Part shown: piece after piece, positions 1 to 8,132 of the stretch
Numbering within the stretch: the first letter of the stretch is position 1
Layout of the letters: each line of letters starts with the position of its first letter
Source: a bacterium
GTDB taxonomy: Bacteria; Bacillota_I; Bacilli_A; RF39; UBA660
Assembly (NCBI GenBank): GCA_004563275.1
Contig: SFSZ01000022.1
Span: 1 to 14,231 of the forward strand
Length of the DNA: 14,231 nt
Reading direction: 5' to 3'
Notes under the pieces: model-generated
What the model was told of the DNA's origin: nothing
The model's database searches: none
What the model saw: the letters and a program-made list of their open reading frames with translations, nothing else
Position numbers and translations under genes: made by a program

Positions 1-41
1 GAAAAAAATTAAAAAAACGCATATTTTCGTGTTTTTAGTCG

Positions 42-50
42 TGGTATAAT
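42..50 (+). promoter_or_regulatory. Candidate extended -10 promoter
   Basis: TGG followed by a perfect TATAAT (45-50) forms an extended -10 element. No good -35 hexamer lies 17 bp upstream. A transcript starting near 57 would stop at the terminator at 96-117, giving an RNA of only about 60 nt. A TTGACA at 69-74 with TTTATA 16 bp downstream is a rival reading, but it would fire into the same terminator. What the promoter serves is unknown. Confidence 0.4.
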
Positions 51-95
51 ATTAATATAAATTTAGTGTTGACAAAACTTAGATAGTCAATTTAT

Positions 96-117
96 AGAGC
101 AGAAATGCTCTTTTTTT
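96..117 (+). terminator. Rho-independent terminator
   Basis: AGAGCA, a GAAA tetraloop, then TGCTCT forms a perfect 6-bp stem, followed by a run of T's to 117. It ends either the short RNA from the promoter at 45-50 or a gene lying left of the window. Confidence 0.7.
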
Positions 118-143
118 ATTGACGTAGTGATAGAAAGTACTGA

Positions 144-187
144 TGGAAAATTAATCGGAAATTATTCGGAAATTAATCGGAAATCAA
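144..187 (+). repeat. 11-bp-phased TCGGAAA repeat array (copy A)
   Basis: TCGGAAAT recurs at 155, 166 and 177, exactly 11 bp apart, with a degenerate member (TGGAAAAT) at 144. The consensus unit is AATCGGAAATT. One unit per helical turn is the usual arrangement for direct-repeat operators of OmpR/PhoB-type winged-helix response regulators. A second array with the same heptamer and period lies at 9667-9721. The array sits upstream of the -10 at 231-236. That it is an operator is inferred; no regulator gene is in the window. Confidence 0.6.
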
Positions 188-227
188 ACGAATAGTAATT
201 TTTGGTATAGGTGTTTCAAAAGACTTG

Positions 228-236
228 TGGTATACT
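228..236 (+). promoter_or_regulatory. Extended -10 promoter of the leader RNA
   Basis: TGG plus TATACT (231-236) is a plausible extended -10. The context GTGGTATA matches that of the -10 at 45-50. There is no recognisable -35; the repeat array ends about 45 bp upstream, so activation by a bound protein is possible. Transcription would start near 243. Confidence 0.45.
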
Positions 237-242
237 GAAAAT

Positions 243-366
243 GTCAACGAGGGACAGTTCATATAAGGTACGATTATCGCACCATTAAAGATAATGAATG
301 AACATAAGTTCAACTTATAAATAAAAAAGATGATAGTGTTTTTTTTACTCATTATCATTTTTTTTT
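243..366 (+). ncRNA. Structured leader RNA or attenuator ending in a terminator
   Basis: Between a promoter and a terminator I see a closing stem GTTCAT (257-262)/ATGAAC (298-303) enclosing a hairpin at 267-283 (GGTaCGA/TCGcACC), then a hairpin ATAAGT/ACTTAT (304-318). The terminator follows: ATGATAGTG (330-338) pairs with CATTATCAT (350-358), extended by A's upstream and by the T run to 366. GATAATGA (290-297) is perfectly complementary to TCATTATC (349-356), so an alternative fold would remove the 3' arm of the terminator. This resembles a cis-regulatory switch, but I match it to no known riboswitch class. It may control the surface protein gene at 599 or be an independent small RNA. Confidence 0.45.
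330..366 (+). terminator. Rho-independent terminator of the leader RNA
   Basis: ATGATAGTG and CATTATCAT pair over 9 bp with one G-U. The stem is lengthened by A's before 330 pairing with the T's after 358. The T tract runs to 366. No gene precedes it within 330 bp, so it ends a non-coding transcript or acts as an attenuator. Confidence 0.7.
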
Positions 367-451
367 ACTATAAAAATAGAAATATTTAACTAATATTAGT
401 TTACAATTAAACATTTTAAAAGAAATAAAAAAATTTAAATTCATATAATAA

Positions 452-537
452 AATAGTTAACTAAAAGTATTGACAAATATTAAAAATTTGTTAGTATATA
501 TAATCAACTAGGAATGATATGCTCATGAATAGTTAAC
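452..537 (+). promoter_or_regulatory. Promoter region of the surface protein gene
   Basis: TTGACA at 470-475 is a perfect -35. The AT-rich stretch at 493-504 contains TATATA and TATAAT, though their spacing to the -35 is long (19 and 23 bp), so the exact -10 is uncertain. The direct repeat AATAGTTAAC at 452-461 and 528-537, with a GTTAAC palindrome inside it, brackets the promoter, which suggests regulator sites on both sides. Confidence 0.45.
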
Positions 538-598
538 ACTAAAATAGTCAAGTTTAATTACCAGAGATTAAACATTGACAATATAGGAGGGAGTTTTG

Positions 599-3500
599 GT
601 GAAAATGAAAAAGTTGAATCGCATTATAATGGCAACTGCAATTTTTATTACTACTTGTTTCTCTAATTTAGGAGTTGTACTTGCTAGCGTTGAAAATCCC
701 CAACCAGGAGAAGTTTTTGCTAGTAAAACCGCTAAAATAGTAGAAGGAAGAAAAGCCGAAGTAACAATAAATGTTAATGGTAATTCTTTTAAAGAACAAG
801 AACAACTTGAAAGAGAAATCGTACTTGTATTAGACGCATCAAGCAGTATGCAAGGCAAAAAGATAAGCTCATTAAAGAAAGCCGCTAAGAATTTAGTAAC
901 TAAACTTTTAGACGAATCTAATCAAGGTAAAATAAAAGTTGGAGTAATTTATTATGGCACAACTATTAAAAAAACATGTTCTTTATCAACAGATCCAGAA
1001 TCTGTAAAAAAATGTATAGATATTGAATTATCTTATAATGAAGGAACTAATGTTCAATTAGGAATAAAAAAGGGTAAAAATTTATTTACTAATAATAAAA
1101 ATGAAAAAAATATGATTATTTTATCTGACGGAATTCCAACATTCTACAATGATAATAACGATGTGTTACATGGTAGTGGTGGAAGTGATAATCACGAAGA
1201 AGGAAATCCAAATTTTAGTAATTATACTATAAAGGATAATCAAACCTTAATAGTACCTTACTACGATAAAGATAATGAAACTGTACTTTATACATGTGAA
1301 CACAAATTAACCACCGATAGGTACGGTAATAAAATAATTAATGAATGGGAAAAAAGTAATTGTACAGAAAACACTGGTAAAAAACCTAGTGAAGCAGCTT
1401 TAGAAGAAATTAAAAGCTTTAATGGTAAAGTATATACCATTGGACTAGAAGTAACATCACAAGCAAAAACCTTTTTAGAATCTTTAGCAACAGTTAATGG
1501 TAAAAATGGTATTTACTATAACGTAGCTAATGCTACTAATTTAAACAGTGTATTTGAACAAATTCAAGTTACTATTAATAAAATAGCTACTAATGTAAAA
1601 GTAGTAGATCATATACCATCAACATTTACATTAGATAAAGAATACTTATTAGAAAACTACGGTCCAATTGTTTCTTCTAAAACAGAAAACAATATTACTA
1701 CTGAAGTTTATGAAAAATCAGTAACAACAATTACATATCATGCAAATAACACTCAAGATATAATCTGGAATATCGGAGATTTAAATGCAGAAGATAATAA
1801 TACTTTAAAATTTAGAGTAATAGCTAATAAGGATTATTATGGAAGTATGTTTACCAATGATGGTGCTGAAGTAACCGGAAAAGCAGTTGATGGAAACAAA
1901 TTTTATTCAGAAACAAATCCATTAAAAATCCAATTAGAAAATCCAGTAGTTCCAATACCAGCTGTTACAGAAGCTGATCAATACACATCAAACCGTAATG
2001 AAAAATTAACAGTTACACCTGAAGAAGGAATTAGAAAAAATGATTACAATTCTAAAGTAACAGATGGAAAAAATGTTACATCAGTTTTAGATAAATTAGT
2101 AATCGACATGAAAACAAAATATGGCTCATTAGACTTAGATAATAATGGTTCATTCAATTATAAACCTAATTCTAAAGACTTTATGGGACAAGATGAATTT
2201 AAATATCATATTGAAACAACCATTACCTATGATGATGGAACAACAGAAACAATCTTAAATTCTAATACATCTACAGTAAAAATAAATGTGGTAGGAAAAC
2301 CAGCAACATACGTAGTAAAATATCAAGACAGAGCTGGAAATGAAATACATTCAGAAAAAAATTCCACTGGTACTTACTATGTATGGGATGATGTTACAGA
2401 AACAGCAATAAATGTTGATAACTACAAGCTATTATCAACAGAATCTGCATCAAAAACTATAACATTAAAAGAAAATGCCAAAGAAAATGTTATTATCTTT
2501 ATATATGAATTAGAAGATACTAATGTAACAGTAAAATATTTAGAAAAAGGAACAAATAAAGTATTAGCTCCAGAAACTAAAGGTACTGGAAAAGTAACAG
2601 ATTTAGTATCAAATCAAACACAAACAATAACATTAACTAAAGAAGGAAATATAATAACATTCTATTATGAATTAGAAGATGGTGCAGATGTTAAAGTTCA
2701 TCATTATAAAATTATTGATGGACAAGAAACTACAGAACAATTATTTGAAGACGAAACTTTATCTGGTAAAATAGGAGAAAAATATTCTGTGTCTCCAAAA
2801 AGTGAAGGATTAGGTTTCTACAAATATATTAAAACAGTAGGTGCACCAAGTGGAACATATAACAAAGAATCAAAAACAATTATTTTCTACTATGAATTAA
2901 AAGATACTAATGTAATTATTAAATATGTAGATGAAAATAATAATAATTTAGTTCCCGAAGAAAAAGGCACTGGAAAAATTAATTCTAAATATACTGCAAA
3001 TGCAAAAACAGAACAAGATGATTCAGTTTTTAAAAAATATAATTTAGAAAGTGAACCTGTACAATCAATTATTTTATCAGGAACAAATGAAAATATTATA
3101 GTATTTAGATATTCTTTAAAGAAAGCTACAATTAAAGTACATTATTATGAAATAGATACTAATAATAAATTATCAGAAGATATTGAATTATCAGGCAAAG
3201 TAGGAGAAGAATATACTACTTTATCAAAAAAAATAGATAATTGGGAATTAGTTGCTATTCCAGAAAATGCAAAAGGAATATTAGATTTAGAAAACGAGGA
3301 TGTAATTTATTATTATCAAAAAGTAAATGGTAAATTAACTATTAATTACATTGATGATAATGGAAATACATTGCTTCCTAGTGAAGAATTTATTAAACAA
3401 ACTGGAACTGATTATCAAACAGAAGCAAAAACAATTGAAAATTATGAATTATCTAAAGTAATTGGTAATGAAAAAGGAATCTATACAAAAGAAGATTCAG

Positions 3501-3673
3501 TTGTAACTTATGTATATGAATATGTTATGGGACAAGGAGATATGAAAGATCCTATCGAGGAAAAACCATATACAGGAATTACTGAAACAAATAATACTTT
3601 AGATTACATTCTAGCAAGTTCAAGTTTATTATCTGCAGCAATATTAGTAATCTTAAAAAAGAAATTTAACTAA
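599..3673 (+). CDS. Secreted VWA-domain adhesin with MucBP-like repeats and a C-terminal sorting signal
   Basis: Cell-surface protein of about 1024 residues, probably an adhesin. AGGAGG at 585-590 lies 8 nt before a GTG at 599; TTG 596 and ATG 605 are alternatives. Residues 1-29 are a signal peptide likely cut after VLA. A von Willebrand A domain (about 74-330) has the MIDAS residues DASSS (79-83), Thr 150 and SDG (176-178). It carries four cysteines (about 127, 139, 233, 255), unusual for such a surface protein. A stalk-type domain (about 336-448) and a cadherin-like domain (about 455-565) follow. Six MucBP-like repeats (about 570-977) each open with a VKY/VHY-type strand and end in a YYEL-type strand. 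The tail has PYTG (990-993), a hydrophobic helix and KKKFN: a sortase signal with a non-canonical pentapeptide. No sortase gene is in the window. The bound ligand is unknown. Confidence 0.88.
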   Translation: MKMKKLNRIIMATAIFITTCFSNLGVVLASVENPQPGEVFASKTAKIVEGRKAEVTINVNGNSFKEQEQLEREIVLVLDASSSMQGKKISSLKKAAKNLVTKLLDESNQGKIKVGVIYYGTTIKKTCSLSTDPESVKKCIDIELSYNEGTNVQLGIKKGKNLFTNNKNEKNMIILSDGIPTFYNDNNDVLHGSGGSDNHEEGNPNFSNYTIKDNQTLIVPYYDKDNETVLYTCEHKLTTDRYGNKIINEWEKSNCTENTGKKPSEAALEEIKSFNGKVYTIGLEVTSQAKTFLESLATVNGKNGIYYNVANATNLNSVFEQIQVTINKIATNVKVVDHIPSTFTLDKEYLLENYGPIVSSKTENNITTEVYEKSVTTITYHANNTQDIIWNIGDLNAEDNNTLKFRVIANKDYYGSMFTNDGAEVTGKAVDGNKFYSETNPLKIQLENPVVPIPAVTEADQYTSNRNEKLTVTPEEGIRKNDYNSKVTDGKNVTSVLDKLVIDMKTKYGSLDLDNNGSFNYKPNSKDFMGQDEFKYHIETTITYDDGTTETILNSNTSTVKINVVGKPATYVVKYQDRAGNEIHSEKNSTGTYYVWDDVTETAINVDNYKLLSTESASKTITLKENAKENVIIFIYELEDTNVTVKYLEKGTNKVLAPETKGTGKVTDLVSNQTQTITLTKEGNIITFYYELEDGADVKVHHYKIIDGQETTEQLFEDETLSGKIGEKYSVSPKSEGLGFYKYIKTVGAPSGTYNKESKTIIFYYELKDTNVIIKYVDENNNNLVPEEKGTGKINSKYTANAKTEQDDSVFKKYNLESEPVQSIILSGTNENIIVFRYSLKKATIKVHYYEIDTNNKLSEDIELSGKVGEEYTTLSKKIDNWELVAIPENAKGILDLENEDVIYYYQKVNGKLTINYIDDNGNTLLPSEEFIKQTGTDYQTEAKTIENYELSKVIGNEKGIYTKEDSVVTYVYEYVMGQGDMKDPIEEKPYTGITETNNTLDYILASSSLLSAAILVILKKKFN

Positions 3674-3685
3674 TTTCTTTTTTTT
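3655..3685 (+). terminator. Terminator overlapping the end of the adhesin gene
   Basis: AAAAAAGAAATT (3655-3666) pairs with AATTTCTTTTTT over 12 bp around a 5-nt loop, and T's run to 3685. The left arm lies inside the last codons (KKKF) and the stop codon is in the loop. It separates the adhesin from the operon at 3755. Confidence 0.75.
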
Positions 3686-3754
3686 ATGCCTATTTTTTTT
3701 TCAAACATTTACTTTAACTTTTATTAATGTTATTATTAAATTAGGTGATAATAA

Positions 3755-4276
3755 ATGGCAGAAACAAGAAAAACAAAAAAAGAAATTGTTCAAATGTTAT
3801 TAAAAAAACAATTAGAAAGCACAGATGAAGAAGAACTAATAAATATGTTAATCGATGAACCAATCGCTGTTGATGTTGATAAACAAAGTGATGCGAATCG
3901 TACCATTGGTGATAGATTAGCTGATAAATTAACTGAAATTGCTGGAAGTTGGACATTTATCATTGGTATCATTATCTTTTTATTATTGTGGATAATCTTA
4001 AATATTTATATTTTAGAAAATGCTGATCCATATCCATTTATTTTATTAAATTTATTACTTTCTTGTGTTGCAGCTCTTCAGGCTCCAATCATAATGATGA
4101 GTCAAAATAGAGAAGCAAAAAAAGATCGTTTAAGAAGTTCAAATGATTATAAAACCGATTTGAAAAGCGAATTAATATTAGAAGAATTACATATAGAAAT
4201 TAAAAGATTAACTGCCAATCAAAACAAAATAATCAAAATGTTACAAGAGAAAGAAGAAAATACAAATGAAAAATAA
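3755..4276 (+). CDS. DUF1003 family membrane protein
   Basis: Protein of 173 residues with two transmembrane helices (about 66-86 and 95-115). The core, with GDRLADKLTEIAGSW before helix 1, NADPYPFILLN between the helices and MMSQNR with KDR after helix 2, is the hallmark of DUF1003 proteins. Their biochemical role is not established. The N-terminal 50 residues are acidic and cytosolic, and the last 45 look like a coiled coil. The start is supported by AGGTGAT at 3744-3750. It is the first gene of a tight operon: its last 11 bases overlap the next gene, which implies translational coupling. No strong promoter is obvious in the 70 bp before it. Confidence 0.88.
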   Translation: MAETRKTKKEIVQMLLKKQLESTDEEELINMLIDEPIAVDVDKQSDANRTIGDRLADKLTEIAGSWTFIIGIIIFLLLWIILNIYILENADPYPFILLNLLLSCVAALQAPIIMMSQNREAKKDRLRSSNDYKTDLKSELILEELHIEIKRLTANQNKIIKMLQEKEENTNEK

Positions 4277-5036
4277 AAAACTTGTATATTTATTAATACC
4301 TCTAATTTTAATAATTGTTCTAGCAACTTTTATCTTTTATAAGAAAAGTTTAACTACTCCAAATTTAAATGTTGAAACTGAAAAAGAATGTAACCATGAA
4401 CCAATGCTATATTACGAATACAATGATAGAAAAATATATTCATATTGTCTAAGTAATATTGAAATATCCATTAATAATGAAAAAACAGAATTAAAAGATT
4501 ATCTCTTAAATAATTCTTTAGATAGTTTAATTAATCATTTAGAACAATCAGTTACATTTGATGATGGTGGAACTACTATTTATAAAGATGGTGGATCTAA
4601 AAAAATAACTGCCAATGGCATGACATTAATCGAATGTAAGACTTTAGAAGGCAATAATGATATTTATATTGGTCCAAAAGATATGAAAATGAAAAAGAAT
4701 TTTTGCCAATCTGATAATACAACATTCACTAGAACTTACATAGTAGATAAAGTAAGTAATTATACTAAGCAACAATACGAAGGTGAGACTCCTGTCACAT
4801 ATTCTAAATCATTAGAAGTAACATTACATGAAGAAAAAAAAGAACCAGTAACTGTAATAATAAATAATTCTGCTGAAACTCCAGTGGCTGGCAAAATCTA
4901 TGAATTTGAATTTATGATTGATAATAAAAAAGAATTAAAAGATAATATTAAAAGTATTTTTAAAAATTGTCTCGTTGTTGAAATAAGAGAAACAACTAAA
5001 ACAGGGCTTGCTCAAAGACAAGATGAAATAAAATAA
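4266..5036 (+). CDS. Membrane-anchored extracytoplasmic protein of unknown function
   Basis: Protein of 256 residues. KNKK and a hydrophobic helix (about 7-25) without a lipobox indicate a signal anchor with the rest outside the cell. I recognise no family. Visible features are four cysteines in the first 150 residues (42, 61, 124, 147), spaced as if to form two disulfides, a GGTTIYKDGG segment (101-110) and a fifth cysteine near 235. The last 90 residues alternate in a beta-sandwich-like pattern. It overlaps the preceding DUF1003 gene by 11 nt and ends one base before the cyclo-ligase start, so it is co-translated with the operon. The segment around IECKTLEGNNDIYIG (122-136) could be the core of a small extracellular domain, but a function cannot be assigned. 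Confidence 0.7.
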   Translation: MKNKKLVYLLIPLILIIVLATFIFYKKSLTTPNLNVETEKECNHEPMLYYEYNDRKIYSYCLSNIEISINNEKTELKDYLLNNSLDSLINHLEQSVTFDDGGTTIYKDGGSKKITANGMTLIECKTLEGNNDIYIGPKDMKMKKNFCQSDNTTFTRTYIVDKVSNYTKQQYEGETPVTYSKSLEVTLHEEKKEPVTVIINNSAETPVAGKIYEFEFMIDNKKELKDNIKSIFKNCLVVEIRETTKTGLAQRQDEIK

Positions 5037-5037
5037 C

Positions 5038-5574
5038 ATGATTAACAAAGAAGTTCTAAGAAAAAAATATAAAACATTAAGAAAAAGCATTCAAAATAAA
5101 GAAAATAAATCATTAATAATTACTAATAAAATAGTTAATCATTCCAAATTTAAAACAGCACAAATAGTTGCTTTATATATGAACAATGAAGATGAAGTAA
5201 TAACAAAATACATTATTGAAGAATGTTTTAATCAAAATAAAAAAGTTTGTATTCCAAAGGTCATTGGACCTCATGAAATGAACTTTTTTTATATTACTAA
5301 AAATGAAAAATTAGAATTAAGCAAATTTAATATTTTAGAACCAAATAATTATAATTTAGTTTTAAAAGAAGATATTGAATTAATGATAGTTCCTGGTATT
5401 TGCTTTGATCAAAAAGGTGGCAGAATAGGTTATGGTAAAGGCTTTTATGATAACTATTTAAATGATATTAGTCCTTATAAAATAGGTATCTGTTTTAAAG
5501 AACAATTACTTATAAATGAATTAATCAAATTATCAGAAAATGATATTAAAATGAATGAAATAATAACAAATTAA
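5038..5574 (+). CDS. 5-formyltetrahydrofolate cyclo-ligase
   Basis: Protein of 178 residues, normal length for the family (MTHFS; YqgN in Bacillus, YgfA in E. coli). It uses ATP to convert 5-formyltetrahydrofolate to 5,10-methenyltetrahydrofolate, returning a stored or inhibitory folate to the one-carbon pool in the cytosol. The basic N-terminus (LRKKYKTLRKSI) supplies the usual nucleotide-binding lysine and arginine. Residues 118-137 (VPGICFDQKGGRIGYGKGFY) followed by DNYL are the family signature that binds ATP phosphate and folate. The end, ENDIKMNEIITN, matches the usual C-terminus. The start lies one base after the previous stop, with little Shine-Dalgarno, so coupling is likely. This is a housekeeping gene inside an otherwise envelope-type operon. 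Confidence 0.93.
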   Translation: MINKEVLRKKYKTLRKSIQNKENKSLIITNKIVNHSKFKTAQIVALYMNNEDEVITKYIIEECFNQNKKVCIPKVIGPHEMNFFYITKNEKLELSKFNILEPNNYNLVLKEDIELMIVPGICFDQKGGRIGYGKGFYDNYLNDISPYKIGICFKEQLLINELIKLSENDIKMNEIITN

Positions 5575-5586
5575 AAGGGTGTTAAA

Positions 5587-7323
5587 ATGAAAGATAAAGT
5601 TAAACAAAGAAAATATATAAAGAAAAGTTTTAAATACTTTTCTAATGTCAAAAAGTATTTATTACTTATGTTACTTTTTTATGTAATTTTAAGTGCTTTA
5701 GGGTTTATTTCACCAATTCTTGAAGCAAACTTAATAACATCGATTACAAAAGTTGATATTAAAAGTGTTATAATCTTAGCTTTAGTATTCTTAGTAGTTA
5801 CCATTTCTGAAGACTTCTTATGGCATTTTAGTTCGGTATTTTGGCGAAAAAAAGTTAGAGCACCAATTATGATGAATATCAGAGAATCACTTATTGATAC
5901 CATTATGAGGCTTCAAATTTCTAACTTTGACTCTTACACAACGGGATTTTTTCAAGAGAGAATAAAAACTGATCCTGCCATCATTGCTAGAGTAGTAAAT
6001 GCTGGACAAAGATATTTATTACAATGTATTACCAACATCGGTGTCCTAATATACGTAATTTATATTAATTGGGTTTTAGGATTGATTTATATAACTGGAG
6101 TTGCTATTGTTGCTATAATTCAGCAGTATACTCAAGAAGAATTAAAGAATCAAAATAGAATCCTAAGAAAAGCCGATGAAAAAGCTAATAGTCTCTTAAG
6201 TGAAGACATTAGAGGTATCAGAGACATTAAATTATTAAATTTAACCAAAAATATCAAAAAGATTACAATGAATGTTCTTAATGAAAACAATGAAATAGAA
6301 ATCAAAAGACACAACTATGAAAGTTTAACATCAAGAATAACAAAATTAGTATTAGTATTAACCGTTTTTTTAGTTATAATAGTTGGTATAAAATTTGTTG
6401 ATATGGGATTACTAACATCAGCTAATCTCATCGTACTATTCTTATATAATGGCAAAATATTCTCACTAATGAGTAACTATGCTGATTTAAAAAATTTAAT
6501 TAAAGAATATGAACTAGCAGTTGAAAGAATCATGGATATTGATGATAATAATAAATATCTTAAAGAACAATATGGCAATGTTCATCTAGATAATGTAAAG
6601 GGAACAATTGAATTTAAAGACGTTTCATTTGGTTATAATAAAAATAAAGTTTTAAACAATTTATCATTTAAAATTAAAAGTAAAGACACCGTAGCAATCG
6701 TGGGTTCTTCTGGAAGTGGTAAAACCACAATACTTAATCTTATTACTAAAAGTTATTTAACCGGTTCAGGTCAAATAACTATTGATGGAGTAGATATCAA
6801 TGATTTAGATGAAGATACTATTAGAAATAATATTTCTATCATAACTCAAAATCCATATATCTTTAATATGAGTATCATGGATAATTTAAAATTAGTAAAA
6901 CCAGATGCTACTAAAAAAGAAATAATCGACGCTTGTAAAGAAGCATCATTCTATGATTTTGTTATGAGTCTACCTAAAAAATTTAATACTCTTATAGGAG
7001 AAGGTGGAGTAAACTTGTCAGGTGGTCAAAGACAAAGATTAGCTATCGCCAGAGCACTTCTCAAAGAAAGCAAAATTCTATTATTCGATGAAGCAACCAG
7101 TGCTTTAGATAATATAACCCAAAAAGAAATTCAAGAATCAATTGATAAAATTTCTGAAGATTACACCATAATAATTATCGCACATCGTTTATCAACCATT
7201 AAAAATTGTAGTAAAATTTATATCTTAAACCATGGTGAAATAGTCGATTCAGGTTCTCATAGTGCCTTATTAAAGCGTAATAAAGATTATAAAAAATTAT
7301 ATAGTTATGAGAGTGTCCAATGA
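5587..7323 (+). CDS. ABC exporter, fused transmembrane and ATPase half-transporter
   Basis: Protein of 578 residues, typical of a type IV ABC exporter half that works as a homodimer or heterodimer in the cytoplasmic membrane. Residues 20-310 form the six-helix membrane domain. The nucleotide-binding domain (about 340-578) has Walker A GSSGSGKT (373-380), a Q-loop Q421, signature LSGGQ (477-481), Walker B ILLFDE (497-502) with DEATSALD and H-loop His 533 (AHRLST), so all catalytic elements are intact. AGGGTG at 5576-5581 supports the start. Only one half is encoded here, which suggests a homodimer. The substrate cannot be read from sequence; lipid, peptide or drug export are all possible. The stop overlaps the next start (ATGA). 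Confidence 0.92.
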   Translation: MKDKVKQRKYIKKSFKYFSNVKKYLLLMLLFYVILSALGFISPILEANLITSITKVDIKSVIILALVFLVVTISEDFLWHFSSVFWRKKVRAPIMMNIRESLIDTIMRLQISNFDSYTTGFFQERIKTDPAIIARVVNAGQRYLLQCITNIGVLIYVIYINWVLGLIYITGVAIVAIIQQYTQEELKNQNRILRKADEKANSLLSEDIRGIRDIKLLNLTKNIKKITMNVLNENNEIEIKRHNYESLTSRITKLVLVLTVFLVIIVGIKFVDMGLLTSANLIVLFLYNGKIFSLMSNYADLKNLIKEYELAVERIMDIDDNNKYLKEQYGNVHLDNVKGTIEFKDVSFGYNKNKVLNNLSFKIKSKDTVAIVGSSGSGKTTILNLITKSYLTGSGQITIDGVDINDLDEDTIRNNISIITQNPYIFNMSIMDNLKLVKPDATKKEIIDACKEASFYDFVMSLPKKFNTLIGEGGVNLSGGQRQRLAIARALLKESKILLFDEATSALDNITQKEIQESIDKISEDYTIIIIAHRLSTIKNCSKIYILNHGEIVDSGSHSALLKRNKDYKKLYSYESVQ

Positions 7324-7868
7324 GTGAAATAATCGGGATAACAACAGATAAACAACCTTTAATTAAAAAATTAACCGAAGATAATATTATTAATCTAACA
7401 GGTGAATCGGGTAGTGGTAAATCAACGTTTGCCCAAAACTATAATAAAGATTTTATTATTGTTGATACGGATGTTATCTTTGGTAATCAACAACCAACTA
7501 AAATATATGAAATTGAACTAAAAGATTATTTTCAATCAAAATATCAAGATAATTTTAAAACCGCTCTATATACCAATTTTGATGAAATATATGACGATAT
7601 CTTAAAATATTTTAGTCAAGAAAAAAGAACTATCGTAATAGATTCAGCTCAATTTCGTAATATTAAAAACGTTCGTAAATTAAAAGGAACAGTAATTATT
7701 TTAAGAACAAGTATTAAAACTTGCTTAAGTAGATGCATAATTAGATATCATAATAATCATCCAGAAGCTACAAAACAAGAAGTTATTGATTATGCTAATC
7801 ATAAAAAAGAAATGTTAAAATCAAGTAAATACTTAAATGATTTTATTGAAAAAATAATTGCATTATAA
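7320..7868 (+). CDS. P-loop NTPase, kinase-like, unknown substrate
   Basis: Protein of 182 residues. Walker A GESGSGKST (28-36) follows a short beta strand (NIINLT). FIIVDTDVIF (45-54) and RTIVIDSAQF (103-112) look like strands ending in acidic metal-binding residues. The size and layout (strand, P-loop, DTD, a later LRTSIKTCLSRCIIRY helix with arginines) fit the small nucleoside/shikimate-kinase-like group rather than an ABC ATPase. The substrate is unknown. The ATG overlaps the exporter's TGA by the classic ATGA, so it is the last, translationally coupled gene of the operon and may serve the exporter or its cargo. A strong terminator starts at its stop codon. Confidence 0.75.
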   Translation: MSEIIGITTDKQPLIKKLTEDNIINLTGESGSGKSTFAQNYNKDFIIVDTDVIFGNQQPTKIYEIELKDYFQSKYQDNFKTALYTNFDEIYDDILKYFSQEKRTIVIDSAQFRNIKNVRKLKGTVIILRTSIKTCLSRCIIRYHNNHPEATKQEVIDYANHKKEMLKSSKYLNDFIEKIIAL

Positions 7869-7898
7869 AAGGAATTAGCATTCATCTAATTCCTTTTT
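7867..7898 (+). terminator. Bidirectional terminator between convergent genes
   Basis: A perfect 12-bp stem, AAAAGGAATTAG (7867-7878) and CTAATTCCTTTT (7886-7897), closes a 7-nt loop and is flanked by A/T runs on both sides. It contains the stop codons of both the upstream plus-strand gene and the minus-strand gene, so both operons end in it. Termination looks better on the plus strand (TTTTT) than on the minus strand (TTTTAT). Confidence 0.8.
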
Positions 7899-8132
7899 AA
7901 GTTTCTTATACTCTTGACAAATCTTATTACATTCAGCTGCTTCCAACTTATACCAAGATTTATTAAAAGCTAAAGTAAACAAATTTTTCTGAGCACTAGT
8001 TACACTATCAAATATATCATGATAACTATCATATATTTCACTACAACTAGCCTCATTTAAAGCAGTTGCCATATTAGCAACTAAATTCTTTTCGGTTTCT
8101 AATATATCCTCAACTATCTTTTTATCATTCAT
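7875..8132 (-). CDS. CotF-like spore coat protein
   Basis: Protein of 85 residues with the Coat_F pattern: an N-terminal DILETEKNLVANMATALNEAS helix region, YDSYHDIFDSVTSAQ, then LFTLAFNKSWYKLEAAE. These helical proteins are deposited in the spore coat in Firmicutes. The ATG at 8132 is chosen over an in-frame GTG at 8141 because AAAGGAG lies about 10 nt before the ATG and would overlap the GTG. Its start overlaps the end of the upstream gene by 8 nt, so the two are one operon. The last codons sit inside the shared terminator. Sporulation-specific expression is inferred; I see no clear sporulation-sigma promoter. Confidence 0.8.
   Translation of the reverse strand: MNDKKIVEDILETEKNLVANMATALNEASCSEIYDSYHDIFDSVTSAQKNLFTLAFNKSWYKLEAAECNKICQEYKKLKKELDEC

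Noticed and set aside
173..358. Minus-strand reading frame of 61 codons
   Set aside because: It lies entirely across the leader RNA and its terminator, has no ribosome site, and the coding sense is explained by A/T-rich composition.
1..366. CRISPR array or plasmid iterons for the TCGGAAA repeats
   Set aside because: The unit is 11 bp with no spacers, and no Cas or replication-initiator gene is present. Promoter-proximal location favours a regulator operator.
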